Notes under the pieces: generated by a model | The model's input: only the letters and a program-made list of their open reading frames with translations | What the model was told of the DNA's origin: nothing | Databases searched by the model: none | Translations under genes and position numbers: made by a program | Shown: piece after piece, positions 12,289-23,365 of the stretch | How the letters are laid out: every line of letters begins with the position of its first letter | How positions within the stretch are numbered: position 1 is the first letter of the stretch | NCBI GenBank assembly: GCA_038363925.1 | Contig: JAQQWL010000007.1 | Span: 1 to 64,000, forward strand | Length of the DNA stretch: 64,000 nucleotides | Direction: 5' to 3' | From: Apiospora phragmitis | Taxonomy: Eukaryota > Ascomycota > Sordariomycetes > Amphisphaeriales > Apiosporaceae

Positions 12289-13778
12289 TATGGAGCTGCC
12301 AGGATGTTCACAATGTCGGAGGGCATGCATCGACTGCCTGGGCTACCCAGACTGTTTTTCTTTACGTCACCGGGATCAAACGGAGCTCACGGCGGGCAAA
12401 GTCCGGGATAAATCCACCGAGAAGAAGAAGAAGAAGAATGCGGCATTCTCTTCCCCAGCCCAAGAGTCCAGATCCACTTCTTGCGATACCATGCACGACG
12501 GCGTCAAAGAGATGCCGAATACACTCCCACTTACCGCGTTGTTGGTCCGTCCAGAAGATCTGGGCCATGCTTACTTCGTGAACCGGTATGCTCCGGCAGG
12601 TTCCTTTAGCTACCTGAAGACATCGGCATCCATTGGCTTTGACCTGGGCTCTCTGGACACTGCTCTTTCGGCGCCCTCTCTCCTTTTACTTTCTCATCAT
12701 CTTCGCTCACCCGAGCTCCACCTTCTCGCCCGTGCTCACTACGCCAAAGCACTGAAATGTACCAATCGGGACCTATCCAATCCGGATATTGCTGCGCGGG
12801 ACAGCACCATGCTCCAAGTGATGCTCCTGAGCTTCTTTGAAGTCTTGGTCTTCGAGGGCCGCGATATTCCGTGGGACTGGACCACCCATCTCGCTGGCAT
12901 CGTGCAGTTGATCCACCTCAGGGGAGAGGCCCAGTTGGACAGTGTACTCGGGCGAGCCCTTTTTCTGCATGCATGTGGGAACATCAAGACGAGCTGCGCG
13001 CAGAGGTCTCTGAGGCTGCCGCCTGAACTGGCGTTGCTGGAGGAGCGGCTGGCTTGCCTGATGGACCCGACCGATGTTTATTGGCGGCTGGGCAACGTCC
13101 TCGGGGATTTCGCTGGCTTGCGTGTCGATTGCCCTGCTCTTCCGTCTGCCGAACGAGTCCAAGCTGCGCTCCTGCTTGACGAAAGACTTGGTGGTACCCT
13201 CTAAGATCTAGGCAGAATGGCCCCCTTTAAAGCCACCCATGCCTCAGAACTACCGATTCCGAGCTCTCTTCATGAGGGTTCCTTCTGCTATTACCGGTAT
13301 CGATCAGACAGAGGCAAGACAGTGGAATGTGGCGCGTGTACTGACGCTACTCGTCAATGAGTTCATTTTTGACGAGTTATAATCTTCTCAGCAGCGCCTA
13401 TTACTAGATGAACAGTCGCGAACCAGACAGAACACGATCCTGGGAGAGGCCACGACGAAGGGTCAATCCATGGTATCGGACATTCTGAATTCTGTTCCGT
13501 ATGCGTTGGAATTCTCGCAATGTCCGGCCGTGTCGGCACGCTACATTATTTACTCACTCGCTTGCGTTGCGCTCTCCCCCTTCTCGTCATCCGCAACAGT
13601 TGGTTCCGTGCGTGGCATGTTGGAGGCCATTGCCAGCCAGTATGGTTGGGTACATGCTACCAATACGGCTGCGAGTATCTTGCAATCGAAGGATATGGAA
13701 AGTTGGTGCGTGCTTCATTCCTTTCTACGTGTTCAACTCTCAGATGATCGACGTGGACTAATGAACGGTTTTCTCTAG

Positions 13779-14061
13779 GATGCATTTGAGCATTCTCTAC
13801 TAAGAGGCCAGTGAAACCTGTACCACGACATCATCGTTACAACTCTTCCACCCAGGTAAGATTGCAATGCCACTCTGCAAAACACATAGGCCCAACTGGC
13901 CGAACCTTGCCACTTTGCCATTTCTTGCATGCTCCGCCCGGTTCATGAACGAACTCAAGAGTACGGGTATAGCAAAATGTGCCATAAGAAGTTTCATCTG
14001 CAAGTAGAATAACACCATTGTGTAAGGCTACTCTACAGCCACCCCACACTCTCCCGACCGA
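13779..14061. other. Convergent spacer
   Basis: Separates the 3' ends of the regulator relic and the carboxypeptidase relic. Nothing recognisable. Confidence 0.4.
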
Positions 14062-15760
14062 TTATGACCTCGGGATCCTGAAAACAGGGTACTCTTCGCC
14101 CCTGCCCACTGGGATAATGTTGAACGTGACGTAGCTGTCAATATTTTCGGGCTCAAGCATGGTGAAGGCCAGCGCCGCGTTCTTCTGCCTCGTGCTGACC
14201 CGGAAGCTCCCGGCCGGCAGAACCACCTCGCGCGTGGCAGCCTTCGTGGTCACCGTGTTGCAGACGTGACCTTCGTATAGTCTGGACGCCAGAGACGACG
14301 ACACCACCGTCGGGGCCTCGACGCGGCCCCGGAACTCGTGGTCCAGCGTCTCGACGTCGAGGCCCAGTATCTCCAGGCGCTCGGCGATGTCGGCCCAGCT
14401 TCGGGAGATCATGTATGCCTCGGACCGGGCGCGCGTGAGGTTGGCGCGCGACCGGGTGGTTTCGTACCACGTCACCGGCGCCTAGACCACGCTCCCGTCG
14501 CGCTGGTCAATCATGGTAAAGGAGCGGTTGGAGCGGGGGTAGGAGTCCGTCACCACGCTGTCGTCGTTGCTGTCGACAAATTCTGCGATGGCGTCTTCGA
14601 CTTTGGAGTAGATCCCATCGGTATGGTCCCGGGCCAAGTCAAGGATCGCCTCCATCTTGATCAGCGCTGTCGCCACGCGACGCTGGAAGTGCTGGTTGCC
14701 GAGCCGGATGCGCGCATCTCGAGCAGGAAAGAAATGGCCTGCGTTAGGCCGACGGCGTTCCGTCCTGTGCGCGCCTCCTTACGGCTTGGGTGAAGGAGAT
14801 GGCGGAACCTGGCGTGCTGTTGGAAGCGCAAGTCGCGTAGTGTTCCCAGCGGAGGCCATACGACTCGAGACGCGCGCCCATGGCGGGGATGAAGCTCTGG
14901 AGGACTTGGCCGCGAATTGCCTGGTGGATGTTGAGGTTGATGCTACCCGAGATCAGGGAGTCGGCGCCGTGCTGGTAATGGCCACCGTACACCGTCGGGG
15001 CAGTGAACTCGTCTACAGCGTCAAAACCCAGAGTCAGTAGGTGGATCGGGTGGAGCGAACTTTAGAGCTGTTACGTACGCATGTCGATGGAAATATGCGG
15101 GTTGTACTCGCTGACGATGCGCTTGATGCCGCGCGACTGCCTGCGCATAAGCTTGATGTGTTCGCGGTTCGGGTCCAGGTTGACGGCCAACTGACGTTGG
15201 AAGTAGGCCACGCCGTCCATATTGTATCGCGGCAGGATCTTGATGTCCATCTTTTTGAGGAGCGACTCTGTCTACGTCTGGTTGGCATTCATCTTCCCCA
15301 GGAGCGCCAAGATGGATTGATCCGCCGCGGGCTCGTTGCCATGGATGGCTTCCTGGAGGTACACGTGGAGCTTTGGGGTGTTCTGCGTGTTGGGCCGAGA
15401 CAGGAAGACGTAGGGAACAGTGCGGTCTTCTTCCGAGAGGAAGTCGGCGGCTTCGTACGTCATCCATTCATTCTTGCGCGCTAGGTCTCGGACGAAGAAA
15501 TCTTTTGCATTTCGTCAGCGAGTTTCCCAACGGGTGTGTATGTGTCAACGCACCAAGCTCAATGTGGTCAGTTGGACCCTCGGGTTTCAGGAAGGCAGGA
15601 GACAACAACTCAATATCGACGTTGGGAAAGTTCCGTGCCACTAGCTCGCTGTCCTTGACGGTTGGTAGCCAGTTCTCCCCGTACTTGAGTCCCGACTGAG
15701 CGCCGCCTGATTGTGCCCAGACACTGGGGAGTATTGACAGGTACGCAGCCCAGCGTAGTG
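14062..15760 (-). pseudogene. M14 zinc carboxypeptidase-like relic
   Basis: Minus-strand pieces give a secreted M14-family peptidase. The leader LRWAAYLSILPSVWAQS lacks an in-frame ATG. After an intron (about 15548-15495) come FVRDLARKNEW and EAIHGNEPAADQS, which holds the first two zinc ligands (HxxE); then [20 protein letters not shown] and [14 protein letters not shown] across a second intron. Lesions: TAG at 15274-15272 within [14 protein letters not shown]; a probable one-base loss near 14725 that breaks LLEMR from RLGNQHFQRR; TAG at 14484-14482 before APVTWYE. Both TAGs are one transition from Trp or Gln. The peptidase would have been secreted and digested peptides; it is now inactive. 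The third zinc His is not assigned with certainty. Confidence 0.8.
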
Positions 15761-15799
15761 TTGCAGTTGTGGTAGGAAATATCTTGAAGGTTTGATAAA

Positions 15800-16503
15800 G
15801 GTCAGCAGGCGGTCTAATCCAGCTTAACCATCGTGTATATGGTGTGGGAATGTTTGCTTATTTTATATCCGGCTATTCTCAAAGGATATTGCGAGGTTGT
15901 AGCAACTGGACTGGGCTCAATTACGTCGCCGGCACGCTTCGAGGGTTCTCGGCGCAAGCACCCGTGCATCTGGTGTATTCTCTGAGTCCATCACTCGATG
16001 AGGAAGGCCACGAAGAGGGGCAACGCTTGGTATGGAGAAGTCAGGGGATGCGGGGAGTTATAGTAACCCAAGCCCTGAAGATGGGCACTTGGCAGGTTGG
16101 GACATGGAGATAGAGGTTATCGGGCTACCAGCTTAATTCCGCCATAGTCTTTGCAAGAACTTCCGGGTCTTTTCTTCGGCCTTGATGCTTCGATAACAGT
16201 CATGGAATGCACTCACGAGGGGCAGGTTCGCAGAGATACCGCACACCTGACGGGCTTTTAGGCACATGGGGTAACTGACAGGGTGGTTAAAGACGAAAGG
16301 AATTCTGACCTGAGTGAGCCCTGGGAGGCTGCTGTGAAATGCCATATAAGTACTCTACTGTTTCAAAAGCTTTCCAGATAGACAAGAGAAAGGGTGCGGG
16401 CTTAAATGGCCTATTTCATCTATGAGCGCAAATAACATACTGAAACCGGCAACTCGATGTATTGCCTTCTAGCCCTGACTACGGGTGAAACATGAATTCC
16501 AAG
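15800..16503. other. Intergenic region
   Basis: No recognisable gene. A 70-codon minus-strand open frame at 16345-16133 has no identifiable domain and is not called. Confidence 0.4.
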
Positions 16504-18516
16504 TTAGTGTACACCATTGACTTCCAGATCTCGGTGGACCGCCGCCTTCTGAGCGGCGAGGTACTTGCTCAGAGCCATGACGGGGAATGCGTGATGGTAG
16601 AGTGGATAACCCAGATACAACACTTTCGGGAAGCCGGTACCGGTGTAGACATCTGCCGGCCACGACATTCCGTTACTGGACCTGACAGTCTGATTCTTCG
16701 CAAGCCACGAGATGCCGCTCTGGATCGCCTGGCAGGACGCGGAGCGGAACAACAGCAGCGACTGGAGAGCCCACGCCGTCTGGGCAGCCGTGCTCGGTCC
16801 CTGTCCCGCCAGCTTGGGAAATTCGTACGAAGCGAGTGTCTCGCCCCAACCGCCGTCGTCGTTCTGAATGGACTCAAACCAGGTCACCGCCGCCTGAATC
16901 GATGCACAGACCTTGGGGTCGGACTTGCCAAAGTGCACCAGGCCGCGGAGCACGTTGCCGGTGCCGTAGATGTAGTTGTTTCCCCATCGGCCCCACCACG
17001 GACCCGACTTCTCCTGCTCCTTCAGGAGGTAGTCGACACCGCGGGCCGCCGAAGCTGCCAGCCTCCACTCCAGCAGCTCTCCAAGGCGCTTCGTTCCCTG
17101 CGACAGCAAGTGCCCGAAACACTCCAGGATGCGACCGGTGACGTCCGCCGTGCTCGGGTCACACAGGCTGTCCATGTCGCTGAAGGGGATCTTGTGCAGC
17201 CACAGCTGGTTGTTGTAGCAGTCGAAGGCCGCCCAGCCTCCGTCGTGGTTCTGCATTCCCATGATCCACGTGACCGCATCGACACAGGATTCGGACTCGA
17301 TAAACCGGCAGTCTTGCTTCGCAAGCGCCATGACGACGACGGCGGTGTCATCGACGTCTGGATACCACTTATTATGGTACTGGAAGCTCCAGCCCCCTGC
17401 TTGCTGGCATGGGCTATAGACGCGCCAATCACCTTCGGGGCCTAGGATCTGTCGGCACTTTAGCCACTCCGCGGCCTTGCACATGCGGGCGTCGGAGCCC
17501 ACCCCGGCGTCGCAGAGGGAGAGTGCTACAAGAGACGTGTCCCATACGGGCGACACGGTGGCGGTCAGCCTCTTGCCGCCTTCGTCCTGCACCGCGAGCC
17601 GCTCCAGAGCAGAGAGCCCGCGCTTGATCACGTCGTGGTCGAGAGGGTACCCCTCCAGGATCAGGGCCCACACGCTGCCGTGCATAGGAGGAAAGAAGCC
17701 CGCCCAGTCGCCCTCAGCCTCTTGGTGCTCCAGCAGCCACTCTACACATTTCGTCCGGGCCGTCCCCCTTGTCGGGAAGTTTCGGAGCCCGCCGGCGATG
17801 GCAAGGACCTTGTCGGCTGCCTTGAAGGAGAGCTGGATCCATTCCTTTTCCCACAAGAGCTTGGATAGGGGTGGGGGCAAAGGGGATGTTCTTGTTCTTC
17901 GGGTCAACCCACAGCTCATCGAGGAAGTCGTTGTCGGTGCTACGGCCGTTTGGGAGAGCGTACACTGGCTTGTGGTGGGCCACGATGAGCACGGGTATCA
18001 TTGTGCTTCGCGCCCACGACGAGAGGCTGTAGATGTTGAGCGGACACGACGCGGGCATGAGAATAAGCTCGGCCGGCAGTTGGGGAATGGCGCCCATGGA
18101 ATCAGACCAAAGGTGGCGAGGAAAAAGCGCGTGAAGAACCGGACTTTTTCCACTCCTCCGTTGTCTACCATGAAGTCTCTCGCCTTGAGCATGGCCTTTT
18201 CGTCGGGCGAGACGCCGAGTATTTTGAGTGCTAGGTATGCCTCGGTCGTGGTCGAGAGGTTGCCGGGAAGTTCTGGCGCCAGACCCCAAGAGCCGTCTTC
18301 TTTCTGGTCTTTGAGCAGCCAGAGCTTGATCGCGTCGCCGTCGGCTGTCAAGTCCAAGCCCACGGCATACTTGAACATGACGTACTCGGAGGTGAAGGTG
18401 GCATCTGACGAAACCTTGGCCACCCAGTGGCCATCTTCGCGTTGTTCATCGAAAGAAAATTGAACCGCCTGTTCCAAGGCGTCTTTGGCCTGTGTGGGGA
18501 GTGACTTGTCTTCCAT
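16504..18516 (-). CDS. Squalene-hopene cyclase-like triterpene cyclase (frameshifted)
   Basis: Intron-less, 2013 bases, equal to 671 codons and the usual length of bacterial-type squalene-hopene cyclases. The class II acid motif DVDDTAVV is present in place of the DCTAE of sterol-forming oxidosqualene cyclases. QW-type repeats are visible ([39 protein letters not shown]). The protein runs in one frame from 18516 to about 18095, in another to about 17872 ([21 protein letters not shown]), then back to the first to the stop at 16504. The shifts look like a one-base loss in TGGGCGCC (18091-18096) and a one-base gain in a C run (17868-17877); between them the original frame hits TGA at 18000-17998. 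Expected reaction: protonation-initiated cyclisation of squalene to a hopane-type triterpene at a membrane. Functional only if the indels are sequencing errors. The absence of introns suggests transfer from bacteria. Confidence 0.82.
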
Positions 18517-20198
18517 TTTGATGGTTACCGACGGAACTATGATGCTTTTTCAGGCTGGAGCGGCCAGAGTCCTGTATTATACGGAGCTGCGTGAGGGACT
18601 TGAAATGGAGAGCGCCAGAAGGGAGACATTTGGCAGAACTCTATCCACACTACGCCAGCCTACAGGTAGTCAGACCTGCCACTTGAAGCGTAGATAGCAC
18701 TGCGGTCAACCTTACTCTTTTGTAGGATTCGGCAATGCCCGCGTCGGGCCGTCTTGAGCGTTTTCGTTTCGCATGTTGGCAGATGTCAGCGCACATGGCG
18801 AGTTGATAGACTTTCGACGGCCGGAAGGGCTGACTCATTGCACACCTTGTTTGGAGGCGCCAACCATGGAAGCAGGTCACATGCTCATACTTATACACCA
18901 GTCCAGTTGTCTTCCGCAGAAGAGTCTGCAAGAAACCAGGAATAAAACTTGGTGCAGTAGCCCGGCGGAATGACTTCACGAAGCTGGGCTACCGCATCAA
19001 GTGACTGTGGACTGAATGATTGCGGAGCTGTCCTGAAACACGTAAGGTGACTTTGAGTTTGTTTCAGACTAAAGCATGCCAGTGGCATCCATTCTAGAAA
19101 GATGAATGTATACGCCACTGCATGCCTGATTAATGGGACGCGCTTCCCGTCCCAAGTCGGGGCTCATCGGCACCAAAGGGTAATAGGGACCAGAAGAAGG
19201 CTTCATGGGCTAGCTGCGTTGTGAATGGCTCGCCTTGGCCTTCGCTGCGTCGGATGAGAGATGAATGGCGGGTTGCTCCGGCGCGGATGGCGGGTGCGTC
19301 CTCTCAAGGTGTTGATGGTCAGGGGCCAGTCTGTGTTAAAGGCTTGGGTACTGGGCTCACTCAGATTCTGCATCTCGTCAACACTGGTCATCTCCCCAGT
19401 GGGCCGTCTATTCCTGGAAAAGGACTCAGTTTTCGCCATGGCGCTGTAGGGACGGGCATTGTAAACGCCTTTTAAATTTCTTCAGCCATATTAGTGAACC
19501 GTTCAGGAAGTCGGAGCCCGCTGGCCGGCAACAGCTGGAACTGCCGAGCAGCATCTCGTTGAGCGGGTGTACGAACGGCGTTCTGTGATGTAATAGGATT
19601 GTCTTCGGCAAAGCAGACCGCCGCTTCCAACTTGGAACATTCCAGTACAACTGTAGTAGGTAGGCTTTGCTGCCATGGTACATGGCATGCGCAGACTGAG
19701 ACCAATGAATTGCATCACTAATCTCATGCGTAGTCCCGGGGTGAACATGCATACGACGTGAGCCGACTAGCAGAGCCGAACGTCCTGGTTTCGATCACGC
19801 AGCTAACCCCAAGCACCACCCAAGCCGATGCTGGTCAGAGGACACCTGAGAAAGCGCGCACATCACTCATGAAAACACCTATCGGCTGTCTCACCCAAGG
19901 GTTGGACGAATGAATGCCAAGCAGAGTTCGGGGAGAAGCCTGATTGGACCCCACTAAGGAGCAGAACACATGGAAACCGTTGGAGCGCGGGGTATGAAGC
20001 GCGTGTCAGGGCCGACCTTCCTGCAGATACAGCAGAAACGGTAGGAGGCACAACGCCTTGCCCACTGGACGCCATAAGATCGTTTTACATGACGTTATCC
20101 AGTAGACAGGCGCACGGGTAAAGTTGGGAGAATGGACGTTTAGCGTAGGTTTTCACAAGAGATATCGAATCAGCAGCACGTCAAATGGAGAAGAGACA
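18517..20198. other. Long intergenic region
   Basis: About 1.7 kb without a supportable gene. A 108-codon minus-strand frame at 19752-19426 and an overlapping frame containing QFQLLPASGLRLPERF are not from a family I recognise and could be a gene remnant. Confidence 0.4.
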
Positions 20199-21528
20199 TC
20201 ATTCATCCCCTAAAGAAAAAGATATATTCCTCGCGATGAGCCCTCTTGTCGCGATGCGGTCTGTCACGGCGTCCGCCACGGCGTCCGTGATCCGGTCCGA
20301 GACCGTGCTGGCGACGACCTCGACGATCTCGTCCTCCTGCTCGAGGCAGTACTGCACGTCGCCGTCCAGCCTCTCCAGGTCGTCGCGCTGCACCGCCATC
20401 TCGAGCTCGAGCTCCTCCACCCGGCCGTGCGCCCGCTCCGCCGCCAGCCGCACGGCCCCAATGTCTGCCTCGCACTCGCGAATGCGCTCTTTCTGCTGCC
20501 GGTTGTCGGCGAGGAGCTCGTCGATCTGTCGGGCTTGTGCCTGGACGAGCACCTCCAGGAGGGCAAGCCGTTGCTGCACCGCAGAGGATTCGGACGCGGG
20601 CCTCGGGGGGGAGGCGCGCAAGTCGGGCTTCTTGACCTGCAGCCCGGCGTCCGCAAGAGCCGCATCCTCGCTACAGGTGCTGCTGGTGCTGCGCCGCTGC
20701 CGCTGTCGCTTCGTGCCCTGGCCTTCTGACTTGGCTGCGCAAGGTTAGATACCTGATTAGGATCGGGAATCATGGCTGAACGTACTCGAGATGGGGGGCA
20801 TCGGCGGCCCTGGACCTAGTTCGTCATAGCGTGGCGGCGGCAAGCTGTCGTGGTCTACCTCTACCGAAGGGGGCAGTGATGGTGGAGGTGATAGAGATCT
20901 GTCCACCCATCGGCAACCCCCCCATCCGCCGAAGAGTCGAAATGTCTCGGTATACGGCGGCAGCGGCACGACACGACCAGCAGAAATCAGTGCACACAGA
21001 GGCTGCAGATGGGCCCGCGATGCTTCTTCGTCCGCCAAGTAGATAGACAGCTGGGTGGCTCGGGTCAAGGATCGAAGGGCGTCGAGGACCTGGCCCGAGG
21101 CACGGCTCCCTCGCCCGCAACGGAGATGGCGTGTTGCTTGGAATGATCAGTCGGACAGGCTCGCTGAGCATCATGGAGAAACGCGCGAGCTTGCCCGGCA
21201 GCTTGGCTCGTACGGCATCGGGGGCATCGATGTCGTCGTTGTACACTGGCGATTGAATCTGGCTCGGGTGGATGTGGACGTGGGCGGGCGCGTGCGCAAA
21301 TATGCCCTTCAGCTTGAGGGGGACGGATAATTGTAGGAAAACACCGATGGGGTCATCTTCGCGATCGGCGTGTGTCTGTGCCGGACCCGTTTGGGATTCG
21401 AACACGATGCGTGCATCAGGGGGGTCGGGCGTCGTCAGGAAGCATGATGATTCGTGGCTCGTCTCGGACCATTGCAGGGCTACGCGGGCAATCTTCAGAG
21501 ATGGAGGATGGGGGTTCGGATGCGACAT
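20199..21528 (-). CDS. Hypothetical protein with C-terminal coiled coil
   Basis: Two exons: 21528-20786 and 20734-20199, with a 51-base intron (20735-20785) spliced in phase at PPIS-TKSEGQGTKRQRQRR. The N-terminal half (WSETSHESSCFL, GVFLQLSVPLKLKGIFAHAPAHVHI, KLARFSMMLSEPVRLIIPS) looks like a beta-rich globular domain shared by unnamed fungal proteins. The middle (LTRATQLSIYLADEEASRAHLQPLC) is helical, then a Pro-rich linker SLPPPRYDELGPGPP and a basic stretch, ending in a long heptad-like coiled coil (QQRLALLEVLVQAQARQIDE onward). A single-base loss near 21101-21110 is needed to join the first and middle parts. No signal peptide or membrane helix. Function unknown. Confidence 0.6.
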
Positions 21529-22110
21529 GTCGGCGGAACCTAGATCTGGTCAGTTTCCAAGGAGCAGACGCGTGCCACTTACCACTGGCCGCTGGTGTTG
21601 TTTCGGTGGACGAATTGACAGATGGATGCGCTCGCACACTTGACCTCGCCGGCGCAATGCAACGTAACACGATCGGAATGCAAGACAGACAGGCGCCGGG
21701 TTCGAAGGATGGCGATCTGGCAAACTCCCCTCCTTGCCGCGCAAGCGCAGCCGAGATGGACGAGGAGATGAGAGATCCCTTCCCAGTGCCCTAGCCTTCC
21801 ATAAGTGGTGTCGAGCAGCAGGCTACAAGACGCGACCGATGGGTAGAACCAGTAGAATACGGCACTGGGCGTGAAGTACAGGCGCCTGACCGCTTTGCAT
21901 CCGATGTGTTTGATTAATGGATGGCGAGGAAGTGTGGCAATGATGATGAAATAGGTAGCTTGAGGCGTTGCGACGATTGATGAAGTAGATACGTTTCTTT
22001 GTGGTGGATGCCTAAAGGCAAGGCTGATTAATAATTAATGGTTAGCAGGTTGGTTTAAGCGGTGGTCAGTGCGTGTGGTAATAGGCTGGAGTTATTACGT
22101 GATCCTGGCC
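21529..22110. other. Intergenic region
   Basis: Likely promoter side of the coiled-coil gene. No gene or repeat recognised. Confidence 0.4.
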
Positions 22111-22510
22111 GCTATTCCCGCGGCCCTAGGCATTATTCCGGGCGCCGTTCTTCGAGAACGAGCGCGCGTTTAGCGGGGGGCTCGCGCCGCGCACGGGCGC
22201 GTTCCTATAAAACGAGTTTACGAGGAACGGGGCGCGCTAATTAGCCGAACGCGCTACGTAGGGTGGTTAGGGTCAGGGTTAAAATTAAGATTAAAAGAGG
22301 GTGTTTTTTAATATAAGCGCGTGTATAAGGCGGTTTTATTATATTTAAAATCGAGGATATTTTAATTTAATATTAATTATAAATTAATTATATTAATTAA
22401 CTTATAATACTTTTTAATAAATAATAATTAATTAATAAATATAAGAGTATTAATTAAAATAATTAATTAAAAGGTAACATTAAATAATAAGATAATTAAA
22501 CTAATCCGGC
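22111..22510. repeat. Internal subtelomere-like repeat fragment with telomeric motif
   Basis: GC-rich for about 140 bases, then a short telomere-like string TTAGGGTCAGGGTTA (about 22266-22280), then AT-rich RIP-like sequence to 22510. CCCTAGGCATTATTCCG at 22124-22140 is the exact inverse of 1540-1556 beside the real telomere, and the TCAGGG variant also occurs in the terminal tract. This suggests an internal, inverted piece of the same subtelomeric repeat. The origin is inferred from two short matches. Confidence 0.6.
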
Positions 22511-23365
22511 TGATAGGTAATCTTAGAGGGTGTACGGAATAGTCGAATATGTTTTCTTAGGAAGTATAGATAGAAAACAAACGAAACTTAGTGAAATAGC
22601 AGCTCAGGTCGGCCGCGTTCCTAGTTATGTTTACTGTCCACTATACAGCTGGCGTGTGCCAAGACTTCTCCAGCCAACAGCCCATGCCAAGGAGCCACCC
22701 TGGTTCGATATGAATAAATCACCATGTTGGCCGTGTTTTCTAGCTTCATGGGTTTAAATGTAGGAACGGATAATGCGCAGCCGGCTCAGGCTTCCGAGTT
22801 GTGTATCCAATGACGTTGGACAGCCCCCAAGGGACAGCCCCCACGCTTCAGTTTGATTGCTACTGCTATATACCGAAACTTTCTGTTACCGACGATCTTT
22901 CGTGCAAAATCCAAAAACTCTCCCTTACTTCAAGTTTCGTGTGAAAACGATGGGCGGCAGTTCATCTTACAGGTCGGCATCTATCCCCTGAAGCGTTGTA
23001 TCACAGCCCCCCGACCCCTCCTGCAATCCGCATTGTACGTCGGCAGCAGATCGGCAGGGCCGTGCGGACGAAAACAGGGCAAGGCAGTTGTACCTCAGGT
23101 TGTGCAAAATGGCCTCCACAAGTGAGTCACAGAAGAGATCATGTCCAAGTGAAGAGAGCCTTGGGTTTTCACAATATATTCAAAAGCACTGTGCTTTGGC
23201 AAAAGAGTGTGAAAGATCAGAGAATGTCGAAGAAGAATTGGCCCGTTCGACGAGGTACAACATGAGAAAGCAAGTAACAACACCCTGTGACAGAATCTCC
23301 TGGTTCAACCGAACTAAGCGTCGTTGTAGCGGATGCGCCGTAGATAGCCGTCTTCCGAGGGCGAA
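22511..23365. other. Intergenic region
   Basis: Normal composition. Short open frames only, no recognisable product. Confidence 0.4.

Larger units (their letters stand above)
8283..13778 (+). pseudogene. Zn2Cys6 fungal transcription factor, split by two transposons
   Basis: The gene begins at ATG 8283. Exon 1 (8283-8342) encodes CKPCHVKRRK; an intron (8343-8403, branch GCTAAT) leads to TGCGATA at 8404-8410, where a transposon pair begins. The frame resumes at 12291 with PGCSQCRRACIDC. Removing the elements and one TA copy joins the two sides in frame and gives a canonical zinc cluster C-x2-C-x6-C-x6-C-x2-C-x6-C followed by the usual LGYPDCFSLRHRDQT. The fungal-specific regulatory domain follows (12600-13201: SFFEVLVFEGRDIPWDW, TTHLAGIVQLIHLRGEAQ) and continues after further lesions: TAA at 13202-13204, a frame change near 13290, TAA at 13380-13382. 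The C-terminal piece (GEATTKGQSMVSDILNSVPY) ends at 13778. It cannot make a DNA-binding protein. Its former targets are unknown; it lies divergent to the ferritin-like gene. Confidence 0.88.

Noticed and set aside
16492..17445. 317-codon plus-strand open frame over the cyclase gene
   Set aside because: Antisense shadow; the minus strand encodes the DVDDT and QW motifs.
19426..19752. 108-codon minus-strand open frame
   Set aside because: No domain, no intron signals and an overlapping alternative frame of equal quality. Left as possible remnant only.
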